A stretch of 64,000 nucleotides of DNA from Rhodospirillales bacterium BBD 1991-14 (GCA_001657395.1 LYSY01000008.1:124001-188000); one strand, 5' to 3'. Shown: positions 16,683 to 25,135, counted from the first letter of the stretch. The notes: generated by a model from the sequence alone, not told the origin. Numbers and translations: made by a program.

Positions 16683-17924
16683 ATGATCGATTTCCTGCGC
16701 TCCCGCCCGACGGTACCTTCCGAATCCGCGCCCGCCACCTGGCGCCGGCCTGAGGTGCTGCTGCTGCTGATGGCCGCCGCGGTGCCGCTGAGCTTCGCCA
16801 CCTGGCAGGCGCTCTTGAACAACTTCGCCATCGAGCGCGCGGCCTTCACCGGGGCCGAGATGGGAATCCTGCAGTCGCTGCGCGAGGTCCCCGGCTTCCT
16901 CGCCTTCGGCGTGGTCTTCCTGCTGCTGCTGATCCGCGAGCAGCGCCTGGCCTATATCTCGCTGCTTCTGCTGGGCCTCGGCACGGCCATCACCGGCGCC
17001 TTTCCCACGGTGATCGGGCTCTACATCACCACCGTCATCATGTCGGTGGGCTATCACTACTACGAGACCCTGCAGATCTCGCTGTCACTGCAGTGGATCG
17101 ACAAGAAGAAGGCGCCGGAGACCCTGGGCCGCATCATCGCCGTGGGCTCCTTCGCCTCCATCATCGTCTTCGCGCTGATCTGGCTGACCAGCGACATCCT
17201 GGCGCTCGACTATTTCTGGATCTACCTGATCGGTGGAGGGGCGACCATGGCCATTGCGCTTGTCGCCTGGCTCGCCTTCCCCGCCTTCCCGCAGCAGGTG
17301 GAGCAGCACAAGACGCTGATCCTCAGGAAGCGCTACTGGCTCTACTACGCCCTCACCTTCCTCTCCGGCGCGCGGCGGCAGATCTTCATCGTCTTCGCCG
17401 GCTTTTTGATGGTGGAGAAGTTCGGCTTCGACGTCGGCGCCATCGCCCTCCTGTTCCTCGTGAATGCCGCGGTCAACGTCTGGCTGGCGCCCAAGATCGG
17501 CCGCCTGATCGGACGCATCGGCGAACGCAAGGCGCTGATCTTCGAATACCTCGGCCTGATCGGCGTCTTCACCGCCTATGCCTTCGTCGAGAGCGCGACC
17601 ATCGCCGCGGGACTCTACGTGCTCGACCACCTGTTCTTTGCACTCGCCATCGCCATCAAGACCTACTTCCAGAAGATCGCGGACCCGGCCGACATCGCCG
17701 CGACGGCGGGGGTGAGTTTCACCATCAACCACATCGCCGCGGTGTTGCTGCCGGCCGCCTACGGCTTCCTCTGGCTGATCTCTCCGCCGGCTGTCTTCCT
17801 GACCGGCGCCGCGCTGGCCGCCGGCTCCCTGCTGCTGGCCTTGAACGTGCCCCACGATCCGCGCCCCGGCGACGAGGTGATGGTGGGCCGCGTTCCCCTG
17901 GCCGGGCCCGCCGCCGCGGAGTAA
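16683..17924 (+). CDS. MFS transporter
   Basis: A 413-residue major facilitator with about 12 hydrophobic helices in two halves. It opens with a polar stretch, then a helix near residue 22 (EVLLLLMAAAVPLSFATW). A cytoplasmic loop between the halves (QQVEQHKTLILRKRYW) and the motif-A-like LIGRIGERKALIFEYLGLIG in the second half support the fold. Substrate unknown; drug or metabolite efflux is plausible given the divergent AraC regulator. The strong hairpin in its leader could limit translation or block read-through. Confidence 0.88.
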   Translation: MIDFLRSRPTVPSESAPATWRRPEVLLLLMAAAVPLSFATWQALLNNFAIERAAFTGAEMGILQSLREVPGFLAFGVVFLLLLIREQRLAYISLLLLGLGTAITGAFPTVIGLYITTVIMSVGYHYYETLQISLSLQWIDKKKAPETLGRIIAVGSFASIIVFALIWLTSDILALDYFWIYLIGGGATMAIALVAWLAFPAFPQQVEQHKTLILRKRYWLYYALTFLSGARRQIFIVFAGFLMVEKFGFDVGAIALLFLVNAAVNVWLAPKIGRLIGRIGERKALIFEYLGLIGVFTAYAFVESATIAAGLYVLDHLFFALAIAIKTYFQKIADPADIAATAGVSFTINHIAAVLLPAAYGFLWLISPPAVFLTGAALAAGSLLLALNVPHDPRPGDEVMVGRVPLAGPAAAE

Positions 17925-18004
17925 CCGCGCCGAGCGCTTCTTCAGCCTCGACAGAGGAAAGCCGCGGCGGGCTCAACGCCGCCCGGTCCCCGAACGCATG
18001 CCGT

Positions 18005-18020
18005 TTAACCCCGTGTTAAC
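18005..18020. promoter_or_regulatory. Full CtrA-type box (TTAA-N7-TTAAC)
   Basis: TTAACCCCGTGTTAAC matches the alphaproteobacterial CtrA consensus with no mismatch. It lies 32 bp before the first ATG of the PAS-domain gene. With the second ATG (18070) as start there would be room for a promoter whose -35 region is the box, as in CtrA-activated promoters. In this GC-rich DNA such a site is rarely expected by chance. Confidence 0.65.
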
Positions 18021-18051
18021 AGCCTTCGCCGAAGCTTCGCGTTTGGATTGA

Positions 18052-18642
18052 ATGGGTGGGGTTCGGTACATGAGGGGTGGTAAGAGCTTGTGGAGCGAAC
18101 TGGATCTCCACCAGCTTATGGCGGCGTTCACCGACCCGCGATTTCAACACATGATCCGGCATTGGCTTGCCCTGCGTCAGGACGACTCGGTTCCCTGCCG
18201 CTGCGCCGTCGATCCGACCAAGTTCCAGGACAGCCTGAGCATGGTCTGGCTGATGGAGCGTCATGACGACGGACATTACCGCTATCGTCTGGCGGGCCAG
18301 GCCATCACCGAAATGCACGGCGGCATTCGACGCGGCACCGATACGTCATCCCTGTTCAGCCCGCAGGCGCTCGACATGTTCCGGCCGCGCTGGGAGGCGG
18401 TGCTGGATCACAACCAGATCGTCCGCGCGGAAGGCGAGGTCGTCCTGGCGGAGGGCCAGGCGGTCTCGCGGGTCGAGCGGCTGATGCTGCCGCTGCGCTC
18501 CGACAGCGGCGGCGTGTCGGTGATCCTGGGCGCGACAAGCTATGAGACGGCGTGCGGCCTCGATCTGACCGCAACAGCTTTCCCACCGACCAACATCCAG
18601 TACTGCCCGCTGTCCGATGTTCCCCCCGGCGCCTGCCCCTGA
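18052..18642 (+). CDS. PAS domain-containing protein (PAS_5-like)
   Basis: A 196-residue protein made essentially of one PAS-like sensor domain of the type frequent in Rhodospirillales-like bacteria, with no output domain. It features FQDSLSMVWLMERHDDGHYRYRLAGQAI and the closing LMLPLRSDSGGVSVILGATSYE. Such stand-alone PAS proteins may bind a ligand or partner protein; no enzyme motif is visible. Starts are possible at 18052, at 18070 (GGTGGGG upstream) or even at 18118. A perfect CtrA box lies just upstream, suggesting cell-cycle or motility-linked expression. Confidence 0.8.
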   Translation: MGGVRYMRGGKSLWSELDLHQLMAAFTDPRFQHMIRHWLALRQDDSVPCRCAVDPTKFQDSLSMVWLMERHDDGHYRYRLAGQAITEMHGGIRRGTDTSSLFSPQALDMFRPRWEAVLDHNQIVRAEGEVVLAEGQAVSRVERLMLPLRSDSGGVSVILGATSYETACGLDLTATAFPPTNIQYCPLSDVPPGACP

Positions 18643-18776
18643 ACGAAGGGGCAGGGCAAACCGTCGACAAAGATGGTTGCCGACTGGGACGGCAGGCAAA
18701 GCGCTCGCACAGCAGCAGCCGGTGACGTAGTCTCTGTCGCAGTCAAACTCCCGGAACAGGGCTTGGCCCGAACGCC

Positions 18777-19250
18777 ATGGCAGCAGACATCCGCACCCTC
18801 ATCACCCCCGAAGGCTTCGAGCGTTTTCAGGCGGAACTGAAACGGCTGCAGGCGGAACGTCACGAGGTCTGCGGCATCGTCGCCTGGGCCGCCGGCAACG
18901 GCGACCGCAGCGAGAACGGCGACTACATCTACAACAAGCAGCGCCTGCGTCAGATCGACCGCCGTGCCTCCTGGCTCGGCCGCCGCCTGGAGAACGCCGT
19001 GGTGGTGCGTCCGGAACAGCAGACCGCGAGCGGCAAGGTGCGCTTCGGCTCCACCGTCACCTACATCGACGAAGACGACCGCAGCCAGACCGTGCGCATC
19101 GTCGGCTACGACGAGGCCGACATGGCCCGCGGCGAGATCTCCATCGGCTCGCCCGTCGCCCGCGCCCTGATGGGCAAGAGCGCCGGCGAAGGTGTCGAGG
19201 TCCCGACACCCGAAGGCGTGAAGTACCTGGACATTGAAGAGGTGAACTGA
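18777..19250 (+). CDS. greB: Transcription elongation factor GreB
   Basis: A 157-residue Gre factor. An N-terminal coiled coil (about 1-75) carries the acidic tip GDRSENGDY that reaches into the RNA polymerase secondary channel and stimulates transcript cleavage in backtracked complexes. The C-terminal globular domain includes VRFGSTVTYIDED and ISIGSPVARALMGKS. The sequence after the tip (YIYNKQRLRQIDRR) favours GreB over GreA. It stands alone, and REP-like DNA follows its stop. Confidence 0.93.
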   Translation: MAADIRTLITPEGFERFQAELKRLQAERHEVCGIVAWAAGNGDRSENGDYIYNKQRLRQIDRRASWLGRRLENAVVVRPEQQTASGKVRFGSTVTYIDEDDRSQTVRIVGYDEADMARGEISIGSPVARALMGKSAGEGVEVPTPEGVKYLDIEEVN

Positions 19251-19274
19251 GCGGCCTGCCTGCATCGGTCGCTG

Positions 19275-19423
19275 CCCCCTCACCCTCCCGCCCCATTCTC
19301 TGTCTTGGCGCGGGCCCCTCCCTCTCCCGCCCCTTGAGACAAGAGATTGGGGGAGAGGGAAAGTTGGCGACCGCTTTTCTGGTTCTCCCTCTCCCCTGGT
19401 GGGAGAGGGTCGGGGTGAGGGGG
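19275..19423. repeat. REP-like inverted element, family A, copy 4 (long form)
   Basis: Starts CCCCCTCACCCTCCCGCC and ends GTCGGGGTGAGGGGG. It shares with copy 1 the longer interval before the core gggcccctccctctccc. Inside, CTCTCCC and GGGAGAGGG blocks form two successive hairpins. It lies between the converging ends of greB and exoD. Confidence 0.75.
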
Positions 19424-19440
19424 AAACGCTTACACAGGCC

Positions 19441-20079
19441 TCATATGAAGCTGTTGGCGCCGATGACGATGGCCGTCGCCGCGGTTGCCGTCACCGCGAT
19501 GGCGACGACGCCCATGACAAGGCCGACGACCATGACCACGCCGTCGCGTTCGATCAGCGCCATGGCGGAGACCGCCAGCGCCGCGGCGGAGAGCAGCCCG
19601 CTGAAAGGGATCGGCAGGAAGAGCGCCGCCGAGACGACGAACAGCAGCCCGCCGATCAGCCGTTCGGCCTTGGCCGTGAAGAACTGCGGCAGGCGCGGTC
19701 GGATCACCCTTTCGATGGGGCGGAAGAACGGTTTGAAGCGCAGGATGACACGCTGAAAGGCGCGCCGCGGCACCCGCCGCCGGTTGATGAAGGCCGGCAG
19801 GCGCACAAAGGGAAAGCCGAGGGCCATCTGACCCGTCAGCAGCAGCAGCGGCAGCGCGGTGATGACGTTGGATCCGAAGGGCAGCGGCAGCATGTTGACC
19901 ATGGCGAAGAGCAGGATCGACCAGCCGAAAGAGCCCTGGCCCTGATCCTCCAGGATGCGGCGCAGCCGCACGGCTTCCAGCCGGCGATAGCGGCCGACCG
20001 CCCAGAACAGTGCCTTGGACATGGACCGCCGCACCGCCGCAGAGCGACCCTGCACAGACCGACCGTGCAATGACGTCAT
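19441..20079 (-). CDS. exoD: ExoD family exopolysaccharide synthesis protein
   Basis: A 212-residue integral membrane protein of the ExoD family, first linked to exopolysaccharide production and alkaline tolerance in rhizobia; its biochemical role is unknown. The family core is visible in MVNMLPLPFGSNVITALPLL and RLPAFINRRRVPR, followed by FKPFFRPIERVIRPRLP. The C-terminal third holds three hydrophobic segments ending TAIVIGANSFI. ATG 20079 and ATG 20022 are both possible starts. REP-like elements flank it on both sides. Confidence 0.8.
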   Translation of the reverse strand: MTSLHGRSVQGRSAAVRRSMSKALFWAVGRYRRLEAVRLRRILEDQGQGSFGWSILLFAMVNMLPLPFGSNVITALPLLLLTGQMALGFPFVRLPAFINRRRVPRRAFQRVILRFKPFFRPIERVIRPRLPQFFTAKAERLIGGLLFVVSAALFLPIPFSGLLSAAALAVSAMALIERDGVVMVVGLVMGVVAIAVTATAATAIVIGANSFI

Positions 20080-20168
20080 CCGCTTATTCCGAAGTCCTCT
20101 GCTTCCAAGGCCCTCTGCCGGCCCTGATATCGGTCCATCCGCTGCAAACTGCAAGCGACAACTTCGGG

Positions 20169-20286
20169 TCCCCCTCACCCTCCCGCTGCGCGGGTCCCTC
20201 CCTCTCCCGCGAGGGGAGAGGGAAAGCCGCTGACCGCTCTTCTGATTCTCCCTATCCCCTGGGGGGAGAGGGTCGGGGTGAGGGGG
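20169..20286. repeat. REP-like inverted element, family A, copy 5
   Basis: Begins CCCCCTCACCCTCCCGC, holds a slightly changed core (gggtccctccctctccc), then GAGGGGAGAGGG and a second hairpin, and ends GTCGGGGTGAGGGGG. It lies upstream of exoD and downstream of the small coiled-coil gene. Confidence 0.75.
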
Positions 20287-20341
20287 AACGGCCGTGGTGG
20301 GCCCATACCAATCCTTGGCGCTCGTCACGCCGCCTCTGCTG

Positions 20342-20635
20342 TCACTCCACCTCTTTCAGCACCCTTTCCATCGCCGCGACCCGTCCCTTCATCTCGGAGA
20401 GATCGGCCTCCAGGCCGGCGAGCGCGGTGGCGCTGGCGGCCTGCGCGGCCGCCGCCTTTTCCGCCAGGGTGCGATAGGCCTCTTCATTGGCGCCGCGCAG
20501 CCGCGCCCGGCGCGCCGCCGAAAAGTACTTCATGCTGAAGATGGACAGGATGGTGACCAGGGTGAGGACCGAGAGAAGGAAAAAGGTCCCTGCATGCTCT
20601 GCCATGTGTGCCTCTGCCATGTCTGCTCCTACCAT
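20342..20635 (-). CDS. Small membrane protein with coiled coil
   Basis: A 97-residue protein with one N-terminal transmembrane helix (TFFLLSVLTLVTILSIFSM) and a cytoplasmic Ala/Glu-rich coiled coil (EEAYRTLAEKAAAAQAASA onward). The layout resembles PspB-like or envelope-stress accessory proteins, but I cannot claim homology. Three in-frame ATGs (20635, 20620, 20605) lie within repeats of ACATGGCAGAG type; TAGGAG before the second makes 20620 as likely as 20635. The gene is 22 bp downstream of an ArsR-type gene on the same strand, probably one operon. Confidence 0.65.
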   Translation of the reverse strand: MVGADMAEAHMAEHAGTFFLLSVLTLVTILSIFSMKYFSAARRARLRGANEEAYRTLAEKAAAAQAASATALAGLEADLSEMKGRVAAMERVLKEVE

Positions 20636-20657
20636 GTCTGCAACTCCTCTTGCGGGT

Positions 20658-21053
20658 TCAATTGCTTTGCGCGTCTGATTTCGGGGTCCGGTCCGCGGGG
20701 GCGGAGACCGTAAGCGTCGCCGCCGCTTCGGCCAGGACTTCCGGGCTGAGCGTCAGGCTGAAGTCCGCCACGGTGAAGAACTTCAGCGCCTTGCCGTCCT
20801 CGGAGACCTCGAAGGCGCTGGTCACCAAACCGGCCGCCTCCAGCTTCTGCAGATGAAGATGCAGCAGCGGCCGGCTGATACCGATCCTGCGGGCAAGCTG
20901 GCTGACGTAGCTGCGGCCCTCGGCCTGAAGGGCGGCGAGCACGCGCAGCCGGTGCGGGTTGGCCAAGGCCGCCAGCACCGCGAGCATATCGTCGCCGGTC
21001 ACCCGCTCCCTCATCCGCCGCAGCGGCGTGCGTCTCATCGCTGTCCGTCCCAT
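20658..21053 (-). CDS. ArsR-type winged helix transcriptional regulator
   Basis: A 131-residue winged-helix protein (LAALANPHRLRVLAALQAEG; SYVSQLARRIGISRPLLHLH; GLVTSAFEVSEDGKALKFF). No paired cysteines suggest metal sensing; the SRPLLHLHLQKLEAAGLV form resembles ArsR-like repressors responding to other signals. The ATG at 21053 is the likely start; ATG 21038 is an alternative. It diverges from the TAXI-TRAP genes and is followed by the small coiled-coil gene. Control of the transporter through the AT-rich gap is a reasonable inference. Confidence 0.85.
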   Translation of the reverse strand: MGRTAMRRTPLRRMRERVTGDDMLAVLAALANPHRLRVLAALQAEGRSYVSQLARRIGISRPLLHLHLQKLEAAGLVTSAFEVSEDGKALKFFTVADFSLTLSPEVLAEAAATLTVSAPADRTPKSDAQSN

Positions 21054-21057
21054 GCGC

Positions 21058-21112
21058 CTCAATCTATACAGCAAACATTTTATATGAAAGATTTTTCTTA
21101 CACATGACAGAA
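21058..21112. promoter_or_regulatory. AT-rich divergent promoter region, arsR to TAXI gene
   Basis: This stretch (CTATACAGCAAACATTTTAT and onward) is strikingly AT-rich in a GC-rich window. It includes TATACA on the plus strand and TATAGATT reading toward arsR, usable as -10 elements. It is the natural place for the ArsR operator, but I could not define a convincing dyad. Confidence 0.4.
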
Positions 21113-21219
21113 AGCGAGTTGGCTTGCCCGTCCCGGGCGTTTGCGGCAGGCTCTGCGCCAATCACCAACCCGGCCCGGCGCACAGCGCCGGGAACCGGGA
21201 ACCAAAGGGAGCCGCATCC

Positions 21220-22194
21220 ATGATCCGCAGAACCTTTACCGCCGCGCTGGCGGCGGCCGCCCTGGTGTCAGGCCTCGCCGCCGCCGGCCTTGCCGCATCG
21301 GCCGCCACAGAGACCCGCGTCACCTACAAGTCCGCCAAGTCGACCTCGTCCTACTATCAGATGGCGGTGCAGATCGCCGAGGCGATGAAGGCGGGCAGCG
21401 GCGGCGAGATCATCGTCACCGTGGAGGAGAGCCAGGGCTCGGTCCAGAACGTGAAGGAGGCCGCCAACCGCAGCGGCAACTACGTCTTCACCACCCCGCC
21501 GGGGCTGGTGAAGCTGGCGCTTTCCGGGCAGCGCATGTTCGAACCCAAGGACCCGGCCTTCGAGGAGATCCGCGGACTCTTCGCCATCCCCTCCCTCACC
21601 ATGCACTACGTGGTGCGCGCCGATGCCGGCATCGACGACTTCGCCGCGCTGGCCGGCAAGGACTTCATCATCGGCAAAGGCAGCTTCGGCGCCCGCGAGG
21701 CGGCCAAGAACTTCGAACTCTTCGGCCTGAAAGACCAGGTGAAGCTCGTGGACGTGGAACTGAACGCCGCCGTACCGGCGCTGAAGAACGGCCAGGTGGA
21801 CGGCTTTGCCACCGCCGGTTCCTACCCCGCGCCCAACGTTCTGGAAGCCGCCGCGGGCACGGAGATCCGGCTGCTCTCCATGTCCGAAGACCAGCTTGCG
21901 GCAACGAAGCGCACCCGGCTGGTCATCCCCGCCGGCACCTATCCGGGCATCGACTACGATGTGACCACCACCTCCCTGCCCGTGGGCGCCTATACCACCA
22001 CGGCGATGGACGACGACACGGCCTACCTGCTGACCAAGACCTTCTGGGAAGGCAAGGGCACGATGGGCAAGGCCAACCCCTGGTGGGACGGGGTCACCGC
22101 GGACATGCTGTCGACCCTGGGCGCGGAACTGCACCCGGGGGCCCTGCGCTACTACAAGGAAGCCGGGCTCCTCAGCCACGGCAGCGCGCAATGA
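21220..22194 (+). CDS. TAXI family TRAP transporter solute-binding protein
   Basis: A 324-residue periplasmic binding protein. It has a clear signal peptide (basic IRRTFTAALAAAALVSGLAA, cleavage near ASAAT). TAXI features include VTYKSAKSTSSYYQMAVQIA, the GSVQNVKEAANRSG ligand segment and GKGSFGAREAAKNFE. TAXI proteins feed C4-dicarboxylate-like or other organic acids to TRAP permeases by ion-driven secondary transport. The ATG at 21220 follows AAAGGGAG. Its permease gene is 82 bp downstream, after a hairpin that may raise binding-protein mRNA relative to permease mRNA. Confidence 0.92.
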   Translation: MIRRTFTAALAAAALVSGLAAAGLAASAATETRVTYKSAKSTSSYYQMAVQIAEAMKAGSGGEIIVTVEESQGSVQNVKEAANRSGNYVFTTPPGLVKLALSGQRMFEPKDPAFEEIRGLFAIPSLTMHYVVRADAGIDDFAALAGKDFIIGKGSFGAREAAKNFELFGLKDQVKLVDVELNAAVPALKNGQVDGFATAGSYPAPNVLEAAAGTEIRLLSMSEDQLAATKRTRLVIPAGTYPGIDYDVTTTSLPVGAYTTTAMDDDTAYLLTKTFWEGKGTMGKANPWWDGVTADMLSTLGAELHPGALRYYKEAGLLSHGSAQ

Positions 22195-22222
22195 GCCGGT
22201 GTAGCGGCCCGCTTCGGGTCGC

Positions 22223-22241
22223 GCGGCTTGCCGCAAGCCGC
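22223..22241 (+). other. Intercistronic hairpin between TAXI and permease genes
   Basis: GCGGCTTG-CCG-CAAGCCGC forms a perfect 8-bp stem with a 3-base loop, without a T-tract. Such hairpins between binding-protein and permease genes often protect the upstream mRNA from 3' exonucleases and explain unequal expression. Confidence 0.55.
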
Positions 22242-22276
22242 CCAGATGATGTAGACCGGAAGCAATAGAGTTCGGA

Positions 22277-24127
22277 TTGGGCGCGCAGAACGCCCAAGAG
22301 GGGAGCGTGCGAGGCGGTGAGGCGGCAGCCGGGCCGGACAGTGTCGAAGCCACGGGTGTCCGGCGCGGTTTCTTCTCACTCCTCGCCCTCGTCTCCGTCG
22401 GCTTCCATCTCTGGCTGATCTTCGCCGGGCTGATCCCCAATCTGGTCAGCCGCCCGCTGCATCTGATGCTGGCCCTGCCCTGGGTCTTCCTGGCGGCGGA
22501 ACCGCGCGGCGTCTTTCAGCGCTGGAGCGGCCGGCTGCTCTGCCTCGCCGGGCTTATTGCCTGCAGCTACATCATCGCCGATCTCGACAGTCTCGACGAA
22601 CAGTACGGCAGCCTGCGCGGGCCCTGGCAGTTCGTCCTCGCCGGGGTGCTGCTGGTAGTGGTGCTGGAGATGGCGCGCCGGGCCATCAAGCTGGCGCTGC
22701 CGCTGGTCGCCGTCATCGCGCTCGCCTACGGGCTGTTCGGCCAGCACCTGCCCGGCGAGTTCGGCCATCCCGGCATCCCCGCCAACTCCTTCCTCGGCAC
22801 CCTGGTGATTGCCGAAGGCGGGATTTGGGGATCGCTCACCGGGGTCTCGGTGAACGTGGTGGCGGTCTTCGTGATCCTCGGCGCCTTCGTCGGCGCGGGA
22901 GAGGGCGGCGCCGGCTTCATGGCCCTGGCCACGCGCCTGGCCGGGCGGTTCAGGGCCGGCGCGGCCAAGGTGTCGGTGCTGTCCTCCGCCTTCTTCGGGT
23001 CGATCTCCGGCTCCGCCTCGGCCAACGTCGCCTCCACCGGGGCCATCACCCTGCCGGCGATGAAGCGCCTGGGCTATCCGCCCTCCTTCGCCGCAGCGGT
23101 GGAGGCGGTGGCCTCCAGCGGCGGCCAGATCATGCCGCCGCTGATGGGCGCCGGCGCCTTCATCATGGTGGAACTGCTGCGCCTGCCCTACACGGCGATC
23201 ATGGCCGCAGCCATTCTGCCGGCGCTGCTGTTCTTCTGGGCCGCCTGGTGCGGGGTCGACCGCTTCGCCCGCGCCCACGGCCTGAAGGGCCTGGCACGTG
23301 ACGCCCTGCCGAGCCGTGATACGCTGCTGCGCACCGTTCCCTTTTTTCTCGTTCCCTTCGGCCTGCTGCTGGTGGTGCTCTTCGCCACCGGCTACACGCC
23401 GCAGTTCGCCGCGGGCCTCGCCATCTTCGCCGCCGCGGCGCTGCTGATCACCGACCGCAGCGGCAGCGTCTCCCCCGGCGCCTTCTTGCGGCGATTCGAG
23501 ACCGCCTGCGTGAACGCCGCCGGCCAGATCGCCACCATCGCCGCCATCATCCTCTGCGCGGGGATCGTCATCGGCGTGCTGAACCTGACCGGCCTCGGCG
23601 TCAAGGTGACCTCGGTCATCGTCGGTCTGTCCGGCGGCAACCTCTGGGGCGCGCTGCTGCTGACGGCGCTGGCCTGCCTCATCCTCGGCATGGAGGTGCC
23701 GACCACGGCGGCCTATGTGATCTGCGTTTCGGTCGCCGGGCCGGCGCTGCAGGAACTGGGCCTGCCGGCCCTGCAGGCCCACCTCTTCGTCTTCTGGTAC
23801 GCGCTGCTGTCGACCATCACACCGCCGGTCTGCGGCACCGTCTTCATCGCCGCCGGCATGGCCAAAACGCCCTGGCTGCCCGTGGCGGGCAATGCCATGC
23901 GCCTCGGCCTCGGGCTCTACCTCGTGCCGCTCGCCTTCGTCGCCAACCCGGCCCTCATCGCGCCCGACACCGACCTGCTCCTCGCCCTCGCGGCTCTGCT
24001 CAAGATCGGCATCGGCCTGTGGTTGATCAGCCGCGCGTTGATCGGCGCGGGCGACGCTTTGTGGCTGCGGTTGTGTGCGTTTCCTTTGGGTGGCGCTGTC
24101 GTCTTTGCTTTCGGCATTGCCGGTTAG
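22277..24127 (+). CDS. TRAP transporter permease, fused DctQ-DctM type
   Basis: A 616-residue membrane protein with about 16-18 hydrophobic segments. The N-terminal part corresponds to the small 4-helix subunit and the rest to the large 12-helix permease, the fusion usual for TAXI systems. Landmarks: GAGEGGAGFMALATRLAGRF, SISGSASANVASTGAITLPAM and MEVPTTAAYVICVSVAGPAL. A start at TTG 22277 or GTG 22307 is possible; AGAGGGG lies close before the GTG. It works with the preceding binding protein for Na+- or H+-driven solute uptake. Substrate unknown. Confidence 0.9.
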   Translation: MGAQNAQEGSVRGGEAAAGPDSVEATGVRRGFFSLLALVSVGFHLWLIFAGLIPNLVSRPLHLMLALPWVFLAAEPRGVFQRWSGRLLCLAGLIACSYIIADLDSLDEQYGSLRGPWQFVLAGVLLVVVLEMARRAIKLALPLVAVIALAYGLFGQHLPGEFGHPGIPANSFLGTLVIAEGGIWGSLTGVSVNVVAVFVILGAFVGAGEGGAGFMALATRLAGRFRAGAAKVSVLSSAFFGSISGSASANVASTGAITLPAMKRLGYPPSFAAAVEAVASSGGQIMPPLMGAGAFIMVELLRLPYTAIMAAAILPALLFFWAAWCGVDRFARAHGLKGLARDALPSRDTLLRTVPFFLVPFGLLLVVLFATGYTPQFAAGLAIFAAAALLITDRSGSVSPGAFLRRFETACVNAAGQIATIAAIILCAGIVIGVLNLTGLGVKVTSVIVGLSGGNLWGALLLTALACLILGMEVPTTAAYVICVSVAGPALQELGLPALQAHLFVFWYALLSTITPPVCGTVFIAAGMAKTPWLPVAGNAMRLGLGLYLVPLAFVANPALIAPDTDLLLALAALLKIGIGLWLISRALIGAGDALWLRLCAFPLGGAVVFAFGIAG

Positions 24128-24364
24128 AGAGTTCGCCAAATACCCGGCAAATACCGGTTGCGAAGCTAGGGCGAATCGCCCTGGACAGGACTTCAATCAG
24201 GCCCGCGTGTTCACCTTTCCCTAAGCCAGATCCGGCACCATGGAGGCCTTGGGGGAGCTTCCGCCGGGCACCCGCAACGACAACGAGACAGCAGCCGTCC
24301 CGAAGGGACGTCGAGAAGATCTCCGACACCACATCACTGCAGGTCCCGGCCGCGTTGGAGGGAC

Positions 24365-25087
24365 TTGTCGCTGACCAAGGTAATGGACGGCCCGGTCAAG
24401 ATCGTGATCGGCCCGGACTCACTGGGCGCCTATCTGGCGATCCCGAAGTCCGGCAGCGGACCGGGCGTAATGGTGCTGCATTCCTGGTGGGGGCTGACCC
24501 CCTTCTACGGCGCGCTCTGCCAGCGGCTGGCCGCGATGGGTTTCGTCGCCCTGGCGCCGGACTATTTCGACGGCGCCACGGCGCGCACCGCCATTGAGGC
24601 ACGGCGCCTGCGCGACGCGCTGGACGACGACTCCGTCGGCCGCCGCCTGGCCGGCGCCGCCAAACACCTGCAGGCCTATCCGGAGACCGGCGACCGCCCC
24701 ATGGCGACGCTCGGCGTTTCGCTCGGCTGCCGCTGGGCCCTCGCGCTGGCCGAGGCCATGCCGGCGGACGTCGCCGCCAGCGTCATCTTCTACGGCCTGC
24801 AGCGCGGCCACTACCGCCGCAGCCGCGCGGCCTTCCTCGGCCACTTCGGCAAGACCGACGTGCTGACGCCGCTGGCGGAGATCCGCGCCCTTGAGTCAAA
24901 CCTGAAGAACGCCGGCTGCGACGTCTCCTTCGAGGTCTATGACCACGTCGGCCATTCCTTCTTCGAAACCGACCGCCCGGCGCAATACGACCCGGCCGCG
25001 GCCACGCTGGCCTGGAACCGCACCGTGCGCTTCCTGCGCGAAAAGCTCATCGCCCCCCACGCGCCGGAGCCGCCGAAGCGCGGATGA
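24365..25087 (+). CDS. Dienelactone hydrolase family protein
   Basis: A 240-residue alpha/beta hydrolase of the dienelactone hydrolase family. The nucleophile elbow reads GVSLG with Ser119 where true dienelactone hydrolases have Cys (G-x-C-x-G). The acid is probably the Asp in FGKTDVLTP and the base the His in DHVGHSFF; HSWWGLTPF holds the oxyanion region. Starts at TTG 24365 with GGAGGG close upstream, or ATG 24383. A general serine esterase role is more likely than chlorocatechol degradation. The gene stands alone before tRNA-Gln; the 237 bp upstream of it shows no feature. Confidence 0.85.
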   Translation: MSLTKVMDGPVKIVIGPDSLGAYLAIPKSGSGPGVMVLHSWWGLTPFYGALCQRLAAMGFVALAPDYFDGATARTAIEARRLRDALDDDSVGRRLAGAAKHLQAYPETGDRPMATLGVSLGCRWALALAEAMPADVAASVIFYGLQRGHYRRSRAAFLGHFGKTDVLTPLAEIRALESNLKNAGCDVSFEVYDHVGHSFFETDRPAQYDPAAATLAWNRTVRFLREKLIAPHAPEPPKRG

Positions 25088-25135
25088 TCGCGCAGGCGCA
25101 AAAGAGGTCCAGCAGGAGATCAGGAAAAATGAAGT

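Noticed and set aside
24128-24364. Possible small gene or leader between the TRAP permease and the hydrolase
   Set aside because: No frame with a ribosome site or recognisable product; only ordinary intergenic sequence is seen.
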